The translations under genes were made by a program, and so were the position numbers. This document shows, one piece after another, positions 50,756 to 60,497 of a DNA stretch of 64,000 nt. The notes under the pieces are model-generated. The model was not told the origin of the DNA. It did no database searches and saw only the letters and a list, made by a program, of their open reading frames with translations. Where the stretch lies: contig OY970288.1 in NCBI GenBank assembly GCA_963716085.1, forward strand, positions 4,836,001 to 4,900,000, written 5' to 3'. Source of the stretch: Persicitalea sp963716085 (lineage in GTDB: Bacteria > Bacteroidota > Bacteroidia > Cytophagales > Spirosomataceae). Positions within the stretch are counted from its first letter, which is position 1, and each line of letters starts with the position of its first letter.

Positions 50756-51778
50756 TCAATGATGAGACAAAAGCTGCAGACTCGTTCGTACGATCTGCCC
50801 CATCGTCTGGCAGTCCATGAAGGCCTGGTGGCGGTAGTGGCGGGCGAGGTCGCGGCGAAGGGCGGCGACGTACTCGGAGGAGGCGATGACGTCGTCGGCC
50901 ATGACATCCATGATGTCGGTGGCGCGGGACTTTTCGATGCGCATCCGGGTGGCGATTTGGGAGCGTTCCTCCTGCTGATACTGCCGCACGCTTTCGGGTG
51001 TCATGTACTTCATACCCAGCTCGATGATAACGTTATTTTGCTTAAAATACTGCGGCATGTACACCGTCTTCTTGCCTTCGTATGACTGCTGGTCGAAGTC
51101 GATGGCGCGGAAGCGGTAGTAGATTTCCTCGAAGTCGGGCGTGATGTCCACCACGAAATTGCTGGAGTGCATATCGCCCAATAGCCGCACGAAACAGCGC
51201 TCGTTGAACTTCACAAACTCCTTGCAAAGCCGGATTGGATTCAAATTTGGGTCGCCGAGTTGAGTTTTGAAAAATACGTCACCCGGAATCCCGGCGATGT
51301 GTTCTTCCACCAGCGATTGCCCGCTGGTCATATAGCTCACCTGATTGGGCGAGAAAATATCTTCCAGCTCCAGCCCGTATACCCGCGAGGCATCGGCATT
51401 TTTGATGTAAAAATAATCGAAGTTGTCGTTGATCTGGTTCACGATCCTGATCCGAAACGGGCGTGTATTGCCGTAGGTGCACAAGTCCACGCGATCCACC
51501 ATCAGGTGTTTCAGGATCGAGAGATCACCATCCACTTTTAGGTGGGCATAAATGGTTTTTAGCGCCTGAAAAATGGGTGCCGTGTCGCCGGGATCATAGA
51601 AAACCGAAATCCAGAGCGTATCGTTGCCCTTGGGATCGTAAAGCGAAATGGCGTTGGAAAACCGCAACAAATCGGTGTAATGAATTTCCAGAGGTACTTC
51701 CCGCTGGTATTTGACGAGGTACTCCCGCAGCGCCGTATTGATGCGGTAGGGAATTTTCTTTTTGCTGATGAGCGCCAT
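50756..51778 (-). CDS. putative kinase-fold protein coupled to rodA
   Basis: I do not recognise a named family. From ATG at 51778 the 340-residue protein has a kinase-like catalytic loop LLGDMHSSNFVVD near 199-211 and a DFD motif (YRFRAIDFDQQS, near 227-229), the layout of APH/HipA/Ser-Thr-like folds (HxxN then DFD). The ATP-binding Lys and Gly loop are not secured. Its ATG follows the rodA stop by only two bases, so the two are translationally coupled. This points to a job in cell elongation, but phosphotransfer is only inferred. A palindrome lies beyond its stop. Confidence 0.6.
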   Translation of the reverse strand: MALISKKKIPYRINTALREYLVKYQREVPLEIHYTDLLRFSNAISLYDPKGNDTLWISVFYDPGDTAPIFQALKTIYAHLKVDGDLSILKHLMVDRVDLCTYGNTRPFRIRIVNQINDNFDYFYIKNADASRVYGLELEDIFSPNQVSYMTSGQSLVEEHIAGIPGDVFFKTQLGDPNLNPIRLCKEFVKFNERCFVRLLGDMHSSNFVVDITPDFEEIYYRFRAIDFDQQSYEGKKTVYMPQYFKQNNVIIELGMKYMTPESVRQYQQEERSQIATRMRIEKSRATDIMDVMADDVIASSEYVAALRRDLARHYRHQAFMDCQTMGQIVRTSLQLLSHH

Positions 51779-51780
51779 AA

Positions 51781-53070
51781 CTACGTGCGGGACAAAGTGT
51801 AGGGACGCTGGGAATCCATTTTCAAGAAAATAAACAGCAGGATAGAGAACGACCACAGCGACGAACCGCCGTAGCTAAAAAACGGCAGCGGAATCCCGAT
51901 CACGGGCATCAGGCCGATCGTCATGCCGATGTTGATCAGAAAGTGGAAGAAGATAATTCCCGCCACGCAGTAGCCGTACACCCGCGCGAAGCGGGTTCGT
52001 TGTCTTTCGGCCAGCACTACCAACCGCATAATGAGGCCCACGAACAGCAGCACAACCAACGCGCTGCCGATGAAGCCGTGTTCCTCGCCCACGGTGCAGA
52101 AAATGAAGTCGGTGCTTTGCTCCGGCACGAAGTCGAACTTGGTTTGGGTGCCTTCCAGAAAGCCCTTGCCCGTCAGCCGCCCCGAACCAATGGCAATTTT
52201 TGATTGAATCACGTTCCAGCCCGCCCCGCGCGGGTCGGAGTAGGGGTCGACCAGCACCATGATGCGGCTACGCTGGTGCTTTTGCAGCACATTATTGATA
52301 AAGAAATCCATCCCGAAGACCACCGCAATCATCAGTCCGGCCACCACCACGGTCGCCGTCGTGCCGCCGTGCTTGCGCGTCGCTTTGGACATCGCCAAAA
52401 TGACCAGCCCCGCCACCACTAAAATCCCCAGCGCGATGAACCACTTCAAAACCAGCAGCGTCAGCACGATCAGAATTGCCATCACGATGCCCACGGCGGG
52501 GATAATGCCCGGCATTCCTTCGCGGTAGAGCATCACGGCGAAGGAGGCAAACACCAGCATGGAGCCCGTCTCGTTGGACAGCAGAATAAGCAGCGCGGGA
52601 ATGCCGATGATGCCCGCGATGGGGACGTAATCTTTCCAGGAGCGCGTCAAACTTACGGCCGGATCGCTCAAATACTTGGCCAGAGCCAGACTCGTGGCTA
52701 GCTTCGCAAACTCGGCGGGCTGAATTGAGAACGATCCTACCTTGATCCAAGACCGTGAGCCGTTGATTTCGCTGCCCGCAAAAAGTACCGCGACCAGCAG
52801 CAGCACAAAAGCGCCATAAATGACGTAAGCGAAAGTGTCGTAAAACTTATAATCGATGACCAGAATGCAGATGATGAGCAACACGCTCGTCCCAATCCAC
52901 ATCATCTGTACCCCGGCGCGGTGCGAGAGGTCAAATATATCCGTAGGTACCTCGGGGCTGTACACGGCGGCGTAAATGTTGAACCAGCCGATCAGTACGC
53001 ACAGGATGTAGAGTAGCACCGCGACCCAGTCGAGGTTCTGCGTTAAAGTCGTATTTTTCTTCGGAGCCAA
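51781..53070 (-). CDS. rodA: rod shape-determining protein RodA
   Basis: RodA is the SEDS-family peptidoglycan glycosyltransferase of the elongation machinery, working with PBP2. The 429-residue protein has about 10 membrane helices. GSRSWIKVGSFSIQPAEFAKLATSLALAKYLS is the family signature, with FIFCTVGEEHGFIGS and GMTIGLMPVIGIPLPFFSYGGSS near the end. It follows mrdA by about 115 bp and precedes the kinase-like gene. No mreBCD genes are in the window. Confidence 0.96.
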   Translation of the reverse strand: MAPKKNTTLTQNLDWVAVLLYILCVLIGWFNIYAAVYSPEVPTDIFDLSHRAGVQMMWIGTSVLLIICILVIDYKFYDTFAYVIYGAFVLLLVAVLFAGSEINGSRSWIKVGSFSIQPAEFAKLATSLALAKYLSDPAVSLTRSWKDYVPIAGIIGIPALLILLSNETGSMLVFASFAVMLYREGMPGIIPAVGIVMAILIVLTLLVLKWFIALGILVVAGLVILAMSKATRKHGGTTATVVVAGLMIAVVFGMDFFINNVLQKHQRSRIMVLVDPYSDPRGAGWNVIQSKIAIGSGRLTGKGFLEGTQTKFDFVPEQSTDFIFCTVGEEHGFIGSALVVLLFVGLIMRLVVLAERQRTRFARVYGYCVAGIIFFHFLINIGMTIGLMPVIGIPLPFFSYGGSSLWSFSILLFIFLKMDSQRPYTLSRT

Positions 53071-53184
53071 GGGTCAATTTTGAATGATAGAATGTGGGAA
53101 TGAGTGAATAGTAGGAGCGTATAGCAATCTCCGTCTCTCAGATTTCAGAACTATTCACCTTCAACTCTCCACTGTCAACTGATA

Positions 53185-55122
53185 CTATTCCCCCGCCGAG
53201 GCGGTCGCCTTTGCTACGGAGGAGGGCTTGGCTTTTTTTTCGGCGAGGGGAACTTCTATTTTCTTCTTTTTGACAGTATCCTTCACCACAGGCTTTCTAG
53301 TCTCGGGAAATACCGTGTACTGGATACAGTTCAGATTCAGCGTGTAGTCCAGCAGTCGTGTATTTTCAGTTCTGCCTTTGAGGTAACGCTCAACAATGAG
53401 GTTGGCCACAGGCGCGGCGGCACTACCGCCCCATTTGCCGTTTTCGACAAATGCCGCAATGGCGATCTTAGGATTGTCAGCTGGCGCAAAAGCGATGAAG
53501 ATAGAATGGTCGCGGCCCCTTTTATTTTGTGAAGTCCCCGTTTTGCCCGCGATCTGAACATCGGCGATTTTAGCCAGTCGAATCACGGTGCCCGCATCCA
53601 CCGCTCCGACCATGCCGGGAATAACCGTATCGAAATGCTTACGCTCGATACCTACATCGTGCTTTACCAAGTATTCAGGCAAAGGATTATTTTTCTTTCC
53701 TACCCCGCTCACAATATGAGGCGTGTAATAGTAGCCCCGGTTGGCGATGATAGCAGCGACGTTCGCCATTTTCACCGGGGTAATCAAAAGCTCACCCTCG
53801 CCGATGCTGAGTGAATAGACGTTGGAAAACTTCCAACGTTTCTTGCCATACACCTTATCGTAATATTCCACATCGGGTAGACTCCCCTTGTATTCACTGG
53901 GCAAGTCCACCCCTAATCGCTGCCCGATCCCGAACTTGCTCACCTGCTCGTGCCACTTGGCCAAGCCTGCCCGCGATGCTTCGTAGGTGTTGCTGAGATC
54001 GTTGTTGTATAGCATGCTCTGAAACACCCGGTAAAAATACGGATTGCAAGAATGCTGAACCGCTTGCGGGACGCTGCCGCCATGACCTCCGCCGTGGCAC
54101 TTCATCGGGACGCCCGCGTGCGAAAAGGCCGTGCCGGGCCGAATCGCGCCTTGCTGCAAAGCCGCAAGGGCCTGGATCACCTTGAAGGTCGAACCCGGAC
54201 GATAGCTCGCCATGACCGGGCGGTTGAACAGGGGCTTGTAGGGATTTTCGGCCAGTTCGCGATAGTTTTCGGAAAAGTGACGGCTGGCGAGTTTGTTAGG
54301 GTCATAGTTGGGGGCCGAGACGATCGTCAGGATTTGCCCGGTGCTGGGCTCGATCGCCACCACACTACCCACCTTATTGACCATGAGACTATCGGCAAAA
54401 TGCTGTAACGCGATATCGATGCCCGTATAAAGGTTTTTTCCGGCTACGGCCATCGTATCCAGTTCGCCGTCTTTCCAGGAGCCTTTGACCACGCCGTTCA
54501 CGTTCTGCATCACGAACTTGACACCCCGGCGGCCCCGGAGGTCTTTTTCGTAGAAGCTTTCCAGCCCGCTTTGTCCGTAGTAATCGCCCTGTTGGTAGTA
54601 GTAATCTTCCTGTTTTTTCAATTGTCCGCCAGTAATCTCGCTTACATAGCCCAGCGAGTTGGCCATCGTCGGGGCGGTGTAGGTGCGCATGGAGCTTTTG
54701 GCAAACTCGAAACCGGGGTAATCCACCATGATGTCCTGGATGCGGGCAAAATCCTCCCGCGACAATTGCCGAATAAACATGGAAGGCTTGTTCCGCGAGT
54801 AAGTCGCAGCGGCTGTCATCAGGCTGTCGAAGGTACTTTGCTCGATGTTAAGGAGTCGACAGAGTTGCAGCGTGTCCTGTACTTTGGCCTTGTAAGGCGT
54901 CACCAGCAGGTCATACACGGGCGTGTTGTAGACCATTAGCTTGCCATTGCGGTCGTAAATTTGCCCCCGAAAGGGCATCTCCGCAATGCGCTTGATGGAG
55001 TTCGCCGACGATTCAATGGAATAAGTATCATCCAATACCTGCAAATGGAAAAGGCGCAGGACATAAGCCAAGCCTATGAATCCAAAGAAAGCGATGATTA
55101 CAAAGCGTCGATTATCAAGCAT
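53185..55122 (-). CDS. mrdA: penicillin-binding protein 2
   Basis: PBP2 is the transpeptidase of the elongasome, cross-linking new glycan made by RodA. The 645-residue protein has one N-terminal membrane helix (FVIIAFFGFIGLAYVLRL), a dimerisation domain, and a transpeptidase domain with SxxK as PGSTFKVI (Ser near 310), SxN as HSCN and KTG as AGKTGTSQ near 523. The long Lys-rich C-terminus (EKKAKPSSVAKATAS) is extra to the core. It is the first gene of the mrdA-rodA-kinase-like run. Confidence 0.96.
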   Translation of the reverse strand: MLDNRRFVIIAFFGFIGLAYVLRLFHLQVLDDTYSIESSANSIKRIAEMPFRGQIYDRNGKLMVYNTPVYDLLVTPYKAKVQDTLQLCRLLNIEQSTFDSLMTAAATYSRNKPSMFIRQLSREDFARIQDIMVDYPGFEFAKSSMRTYTAPTMANSLGYVSEITGGQLKKQEDYYYQQGDYYGQSGLESFYEKDLRGRRGVKFVMQNVNGVVKGSWKDGELDTMAVAGKNLYTGIDIALQHFADSLMVNKVGSVVAIEPSTGQILTIVSAPNYDPNKLASRHFSENYRELAENPYKPLFNRPVMASYRPGSTFKVIQALAALQQGAIRPGTAFSHAGVPMKCHGGGHGGSVPQAVQHSCNPYFYRVFQSMLYNNDLSNTYEASRAGLAKWHEQVSKFGIGQRLGVDLPSEYKGSLPDVEYYDKVYGKKRWKFSNVYSLSIGEGELLITPVKMANVAAIIANRGYYYTPHIVSGVGKKNNPLPEYLVKHDVGIERKHFDTVIPGMVGAVDAGTVIRLAKIADVQIAGKTGTSQNKRGRDHSIFIAFAPADNPKIAIAAFVENGKWGGSAAAPVANLIVERYLKGRTENTRLLDYTLNLNCIQYTVFPETRKPVVKDTVKKKKIEVPLAEKKAKPSSVAKATASAGE

Positions 55123-55317
55123 TTAGGTCTAAAAAAGTCCGGCCCCACAAATTTTTCCGCGAAGTTCGTCAGAAAATGATTGGAATCAAAAGGAGTTTAC
55201 GAGTCTATGAGTTTAAAGTTTACAAGTAAAAAGTAAAAGTTAATGAGTACTTGCTTTCTGAGGAATCTCGCACCCTTTAACTTTCGACTTTGAACCGCCA
55301 GGCGGCCCTGTTTAAAC

Positions 55318-56328
55318 TCAAAACCCCGCTCCCATGACGCTCGTCCTTATTCGGCAGAGGTAGCCGTCGGCGGTGATGTAGAGCGTTTTGCCGTCGTCGC
55401 CCCAAGCGCAATTGGCGGTCGCCTGTCCGGTTTCGATGCGGCCCAGGAGCTTGCCTTCGGGGCTTAGCACCAGCACACCGCCCGGTCCGGTCGTCCAGAC
55501 ATTGCCCGACTGATCCAGCTTCAAGCCATCGGGCAAACCCTTCAATCCCTTCTTTACCAACGGTGTAGCGTCGTAGAATAGTTTCCCTGTTTCCAGATTT
55601 CCGTCGCTTTTGACCGCGTACGTCATGAGCACGGCCCTATCCGGGTCGGACTGCGCCACGTAAAGCGTTTTGCCATCGGGCGAGAAAGCAAGGCCGTTCG
55701 GACGCGTCAGGTTTTCGATCACCATCGTGACTTTTCCATCGGGCGCGATCCGATACACGCCGAAGGCGTCGATTTCGCGGGTGGGGTCATCGGCATTTTT
55801 GGGCAAACCGTAGGGCGGATCGGTGAAGTAGTAGCTGCCGTTGCCCGCGTGCTGCACCACGTCGTTGGGGCTGTTGAAGCGCTTGCCCTGGTAGCGGTCG
55901 GCGAGAGTGATTTTCCCGCCACCGCCCAGCGGCATGGCCGACACCCGGCGGTCGCCGTGCTCACAGGAAATCAGGAGCCCCTGGTCGTCGATCGTCAGGC
56001 CGTTGCTGCCTGGTTCCTTACTGTAATTTGCCAGTCCAGTATAGCCGGAGGGTTTGAGAAAAACGCTGATTCCCTCTTTTTCGGACCACTTGAAGACCGT
56101 ATTCTGCGGCACGTCCGAAAAAATAAGGAAACCACCGTCCTTCACCCAAACCGGGCCTTCCGACCAGTCGAAGCCCGTGGCGAGTACTTCCAGCGGCGTG
56201 CCTTTGGGAATTAGTTTCTCAAAGCGCGGGTCGTCGTACTGGATTTGACCGAGCGTTGGATAAAGGGTTTGAGCTGACAAAGCGAGCGTGGTAAAAAGGA
56301 GGGACAAAGTTAAGGAGACAGTTTTCAT
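55318..56328 (-). CDS. SMP-30/gluconolactonase family protein
   Basis: This exported 336-residue beta-propeller (signal MKTVSLTLSLLFTTLALSAQ) hydrolyses sugar or other lactones with one Ca/Zn ion. EGPVWVKDGGFLIFSD carries the metal Glu, NDVVQHAGNGSYYFTDP the Asn, and RPNGLAFSPDGKTLYVAQSD the Asn/Asp set. I start it at ATG 56328 (an in-frame ATG at 56337 is possible); longer frames overlap the divergent antiporter. It could act on lactones from the periplasmic sugar oxidation route. Confidence 0.9.
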   Translation of the reverse strand: MKTVSLTLSLLFTTLALSAQTLYPTLGQIQYDDPRFEKLIPKGTPLEVLATGFDWSEGPVWVKDGGFLIFSDVPQNTVFKWSEKEGISVFLKPSGYTGLANYSKEPGSNGLTIDDQGLLISCEHGDRRVSAMPLGGGGKITLADRYQGKRFNSPNDVVQHAGNGSYYFTDPPYGLPKNADDPTREIDAFGVYRIAPDGKVTMVIENLTRPNGLAFSPDGKTLYVAQSDPDRAVLMTYAVKSDGNLETGKLFYDATPLVKKGLKGLPDGLKLDQSGNVWTTGPGGVLVLSPEGKLLGRIETGQATANCAWGDDGKTLYITADGYLCRIRTSVMGAGF

Positions 56329-56397
56329 AGAGTTCATGTAAGCACGTATGGCATGATTGTATAAGGAAGTTTCGGAGAATTTATACCTCGGAAATTT

Positions 56398-57666
56398 ATG
56401 GACACTTATATCTTGGTTTTGCTGGTCGTCGGCCTTGCCTCCCTGGGCATGGCCTGGATGCCGATGATTACCAAGAAAATAAAAATTTCTTACTCCATTC
56501 TTTACGTCCTGTTCGGGGCTTTGCTCTATATTTTTGCGGATAAACTCCCGCTGCCCGACCCCATTCGCAAGCAGCAGTACACCGTTCACCTGACGGAGTT
56601 GGTGGTGATTATTTCGCTCATGGGGACGGGCCTGAAAATCGACCGCCCTTTTTCCTTCAAAAACTGGAATCTTCCCCTCCGGCTGGTGAGTGTCACGATG
56701 CTGCTGAGCATCGCCGCCATTACCTTCCTGGCCTGGCAATTCCTTGACTTTGACCTTGCCTCTGCCCTATTGCTGGGCGCAGTCCTGGCCCCCACCGATC
56801 CGGTGCTGGCGGCGGACGTGCAAGTAGGCAACCCGCAGGAAAACGAGCGCAACGACGTGAAGTTCGCCCTCACCGCCGAAGCCGGACTCAACGACGGCCT
56901 GGCGTTTCCCTTCACCTGGCTGGCCGTGGTAGTGGCCCAAATCGCTACCACGGGCGAAGGCAGCCTGACCGACTGGCTGCTGATGGATTTTCTGTACCGC
57001 ATTGTTGTCGGTGGGGTCGCGGGCTACTTCCTGGGTCGATTGCTGGCGTACCTGATCTTCAAAAAATCGGATGAGCAAAGCGTTATCGAAATGAACAACG
57101 GCTTCATTGCACTGGCCGCGACGCTGTTCATTTACGCCTTTACCGAGGCGCTTCACGGCTACGGCTTCCTGGCCGTATTCGTTGGAGCGGTCACGCTTCG
57201 TAATTCCGAAATGCAGCACGAGTTTCATACGCAACTCCACTCCTTCACCGACCAAATCGAGCGTATTCTGGTCGCCATCGTCCTGATTCTGTTCGGGGGT
57301 AGTCTGGTCAGTGGGGTGCTGGAAGAGCTTTCGGGGCAAATGGTCGTGTTGGGCCTTGCCTTTGTTTTCCTGGTCAGGCCCGTGGCGGGGTATCTGGGTC
57401 TTCTGGGAACAAAGCTGCACGCTATGCAGCGGAGTGCTATCTCGTTTTTCGGCATCAAAGGCATCGGCTCTTTTTTTTACCTGTCTTTTGCGCTGGCCGA
57501 GGCGGAATTCGCCAATGCCCGCGAGATTTGGGCCGTGGCGGCCTTTACCGTGGTGGTTTCGCTTCTTACGCACGGCTTCACGGCGGCCATCAGTATGGAA
57601 AAAATTGAAGAAAAATTTGCCGGAGAACCCGCCGAAGAGGTTGACATCCCCGCCAAGGGGTCGTAA
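56398..57666 (+). CDS. CPA1-type sodium/proton antiporter
   Basis: This 422-residue inner-membrane protein has about 12 helices. The CPA1 signature LGAVLAPTDPVLAADV and the partner acidic helix AEAGLNDGLAFPFTWLA are intact, and GIKGIGSFFYLSFAL carries the C-terminal conserved Gly/Arg region. It exchanges Na+ (or K+) for H+ to set internal pH. It is divergent from the SMP-30 gene with about 70 bp between. Confidence 0.92.
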   Translation: MDTYILVLLVVGLASLGMAWMPMITKKIKISYSILYVLFGALLYIFADKLPLPDPIRKQQYTVHLTELVVIISLMGTGLKIDRPFSFKNWNLPLRLVSVTMLLSIAAITFLAWQFLDFDLASALLLGAVLAPTDPVLAADVQVGNPQENERNDVKFALTAEAGLNDGLAFPFTWLAVVVAQIATTGEGSLTDWLLMDFLYRIVVGGVAGYFLGRLLAYLIFKKSDEQSVIEMNNGFIALAATLFIYAFTEALHGYGFLAVFVGAVTLRNSEMQHEFHTQLHSFTDQIERILVAIVLILFGGSLVSGVLEELSGQMVVLGLAFVFLVRPVAGYLGLLGTKLHAMQRSAISFFGIKGIGSFFYLSFALAEAEFANAREIWAVAAFTVVVSLLTHGFTAAISMEKIEEKFAGEPAEEVDIPAKGS

Positions 57667-57786
57667 CTTGCAGGATGTCGTTGATTTGTGTAATCGTTGA
57701 AGCGGTTCGCCGCCGCGGTGCTGAATCGTGTGATTGATATTTACTTGTGGAGTTGTTTATGGCCATGAGCCGTTACGACGAACCAT

Positions 57787-57813
57787 GTTAACCGTTAACC
57801 GTTGACCCTTAAC
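57787..57813. repeat. CCGTTAA-word array upstream of and into the M1 gene
   Basis: GTTAACCGTTAACCGTTGAC and CCCTTAACCC repeat the word flanking the IS4 element. The array includes the only usable start codon (TTG, 57802) of the aminopeptidase. Confidence 0.7.
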
Positions 57814-60381
57814 CCTTTTTACCTCCTTGTCCTGGCACTTCTGTGCCTTTCCTGCCACCGGATGCCCGTTGATTCAGTTATTTTGCAAGAAGGCGTGTCG
57901 GAAAGCCTGGCCCGCCAGCGGAAGCAGGTGCTGAACGACATTACCTACCAACTGGCCTTTGACATTCCAGAAAAAAAAGACGCTCCCATTCCCGCCACGG
58001 AGACCGTCACTTTTTATTGGCGGAAAAATCTTAGTCCGCTTTCTCTGGATTTCAAAGAAAATCGCGATCATCTCAAAAGTATTTCGGTCAATGACAAGGA
58101 AGTACCCATTGTATTCGAGAAAGAACACATTCAGATTGCACCCGAATTTTTAAAAAAAGGCAGAAATGCCATCGCCATCGACTTCATCGCCGGGGATTTA
58201 TCGCTGAATCGCAACGACGAATATGTGCACACGCTCTTTGTCCCTGACCGCGCCCGCACCGTGTTTCCCTGCTTCGATCAGCCGGATTTGAAGGCGAAGT
58301 TTGAACTCTCGCTGACCGTTCCGTCCGATTGGACGGCCGTTTCCAACGCGCCGCTTCGCGATAGCGTGGTTTTGAAGCCGCAGAAAACCTACCGTTTTCA
58401 GCCCACCGACCTGCTGCCGACCTACCTCTTTTCGTTTGTGGCGGGCAAGTTCGATCCCATAACACGCACCCTGGGCGAGCGCGAAATGACGCTTTACCAC
58501 CGCGAGACGGACACCTCCAAAATTCGGCTCAGCCTCGATCCCATTTTCGAGACCCACGTTCAGGCGTTGGATTTCCTGGAAGATTACACCCAGATCAAGT
58601 ACCCTTTCCAGAAATTTGACTTCGTGGCCATTCCTGACTTTCAGTACGGCGGCATGGAACACGCAGGGGCCATTCAGTACAAGGCGTCGAGTTTGTTTTT
58701 GGACAGAGGCGCCACGCGCAACCAAAAAATGAGTCGCATCAAGCTGCTGGCCCACGAAACAGCCCACATGTGGTTCGGCGATTTGGTGACGATGCGCTGG
58801 TTCAACGATGTGTGGATGAAAGAGGTATTCGCCAATTTCATGGCCGACAAAATCGCCAAGGTCGCCCAGCCCCTGAGCAACTACGAACTGGAATTCCTGA
58901 TCTCGCACTTTCCGGCGGCTTACGGCGTGGATCGCACCGAAGGCCCGAACGCCATCGGGCAACCGCTCGACAACCTGAACCAGGCCGGGACGATGTACGG
59001 GCCGATCATCTACCACAAGGCCCCCATCATGATGCGCCAGCTCGAACGCCTCATGGGAGCGGACGCCCTGCGCGACGGCTTGCGCGAATACCTGAAAAAA
59101 TACGCTTACGGCAACGCCACCTGGCCCGAGCTGATTGCCATTCTTGACCAATACACGCCCGCTGACTTGGTGGCCTGGAATAAGGTTTGGGTGAATGAAA
59201 CGGGGCGCCCCCGCTTCGGCTATGACCTGGCGTGGGACGCAACCCGGATCAAGAAACTGACTATCACCCAGCAAAGTGAAGACGAAGTCGACCGGATTTG
59301 GCCGCAATCTTTCGAGATCGCCCTGCTGTACCAGGATCGCGTGGAGGAAATAACCGTGAACATGGATGCCGAGACGGTGGTCGTGAAAGAAGTGGAAGGC
59401 GCTCAGATTCCACGTAATATTCTACTGAATTCTTCCGGGCAAGGCTACGGACTTTTTCCTTTGGAGCGTAATTTAGTCGTGCAATTGCCGGCAGTGGCCA
59501 GTCCACTGATGCGCACATCGGCTTACATCAGCTTGTACGAAAACACGCTTAACAATGATCCTGAATTTCCGCCTGCGATCCTGCTCGATTTGTACGTCAA
59601 GATGCTGGATAAGGAAACGGAAGAACTGAGCCTGGACTTGATCACGGATCAACTCTCGACTATTTACTGGCAGTTCATGAAACCCGCCGAGCGCGAAAGC
59701 TGGTCGGACTACCTGGAAAAGAAAGTGTGGGAGGCTTTGGCGAATGTGGAGGATGGAAATAAGAAAAAAATCATCTTCAAGCTTTACCAAAGTACTGCCA
59801 GTAGCCAGGAGGCAAAAGACCGACTCCATGAGATTTGGCGCACCCAGCAAGCCCCGGCGGGCGTCACACTCACCGAAGACGACTATACGTCACTGGCTTT
59901 GGCGCTGGCCGTGCGGGATTACGCTACTGGTGACGTCTCTTCAAAAAATATCTTGCAACAGCAACTCACCCGCATCAAAAACCCCGATCGTAAGAAGCGC
60001 CTTGAATTTATGGTACCCGCGCTTTCAGCGGACGAAGCCGAGAGGGACGCCTTTTTTGCTTCTTTAAAACAAGAAAAAAATCGCGAACACGAGTCGTGGG
60101 TAGCGGCAGCGCTGAGCTACCTGCACCATCCGCTGCGGGCCGAAACCTCGCAGAAGTACTTACGCCCCAGCCTGGATTTGTTAGAGGAAATTCAAAAGAC
60201 GGGCGACATCTTTTTCCCTTCGGTCTGGCTAAACGCGACGCTGGGTTCGTACCAATCGACGGAAGCCGAGCGCACAGTTCGCGCTTTCCTGCAAGATAAT
60301 CCCAACTTTAACCCCCGCCTGAAAGCCAAACTCCTCCAAGCCGCCGACAACCTCTTCCGCGCCGAAAGAATCGTGAATTGA
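57802..60381 (+). CDS. M1 family aminopeptidase
   Basis: This 859-residue zinc aminopeptidase removes N-terminal residues from peptides. A lipoprotein-like leader (LLVLALLCLSC) is present only if translation starts at TTG 57802, which lies in a repeat and follows an in-frame stop; the next ATG would lose the leader. The substrate-binding GAMEN motif is GGMEHAGA here (near 283-290), His for Asn. HETAHMWFGDLVTMRWFNDVWMKE (HExxH near 318, third ligand Glu near 341) is complete. A long helical C-terminal half follows. It is the likely partner of the POT transporter and M13 peptidase. Confidence 0.93.
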   Translation: MTLNPFYLLVLALLCLSCHRMPVDSVILQEGVSESLARQRKQVLNDITYQLAFDIPEKKDAPIPATETVTFYWRKNLSPLSLDFKENRDHLKSISVNDKEVPIVFEKEHIQIAPEFLKKGRNAIAIDFIAGDLSLNRNDEYVHTLFVPDRARTVFPCFDQPDLKAKFELSLTVPSDWTAVSNAPLRDSVVLKPQKTYRFQPTDLLPTYLFSFVAGKFDPITRTLGEREMTLYHRETDTSKIRLSLDPIFETHVQALDFLEDYTQIKYPFQKFDFVAIPDFQYGGMEHAGAIQYKASSLFLDRGATRNQKMSRIKLLAHETAHMWFGDLVTMRWFNDVWMKEVFANFMADKIAKVAQPLSNYELEFLISHFPAAYGVDRTEGPNAIGQPLDNLNQAGTMYGPIIYHKAPIMMRQLERLMGADALRDGLREYLKKYAYGNATWPELIAILDQYTPADLVAWNKVWVNETGRPRFGYDLAWDATRIKKLTITQQSEDEVDRIWPQSFEIALLYQDRVEEITVNMDAETVVVKEVEGAQIPRNILLNSSGQGYGLFPLERNLVVQLPAVASPLMRTSAYISLYENTLNNDPEFPPAILLDLYVKMLDKETEELSLDLITDQLSTIYWQFMKPAERESWSDYLEKKVWEALANVEDGNKKKIIFKLYQSTASSQEAKDRLHEIWRTQQAPAGVTLTEDDYTSLALALAVRDYATGDVSSKNILQQQLTRIKNPDRKKRLEFMVPALSADEAERDAFFASLKQEKNREHESWVAAALSYLHHPLRAETSQKYLRPSLDLLEEIQKTGDIFFPSVWLNATLGSYQSTEAERTVRAFLQDNPNFNPRLKAKLLQAADNLFRAERIVN

Positions 60382-60408
60382 AAGGGTACAGGGTACAGGG
60401 GGGTACTG

Positions 60409-60470
60409 AGTACAGGGTACTAAGTTTTGAGCCACAAGAAAACGAAACCCAGTACTTTGTACCCTGTACT
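60409..60470. repeat. fold-back repeat after M1 gene
   Basis: AGTACAGGGTAC (60409-60420) and GTACCCTGTACT (60459-60470) are exact complements 38 bases apart, preceded by GGGTACA-type words. It may act as a terminator or a spacer repeat. Confidence 0.6.
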
Positions 60471-60497
60471 TACACTTAAATTTCAACCCAAACAGCA

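Noticed and set aside
58198..59307. Minus-strand frame of 369 residues
   Set aside because: Antisense to the M1 aminopeptidase active-site region.
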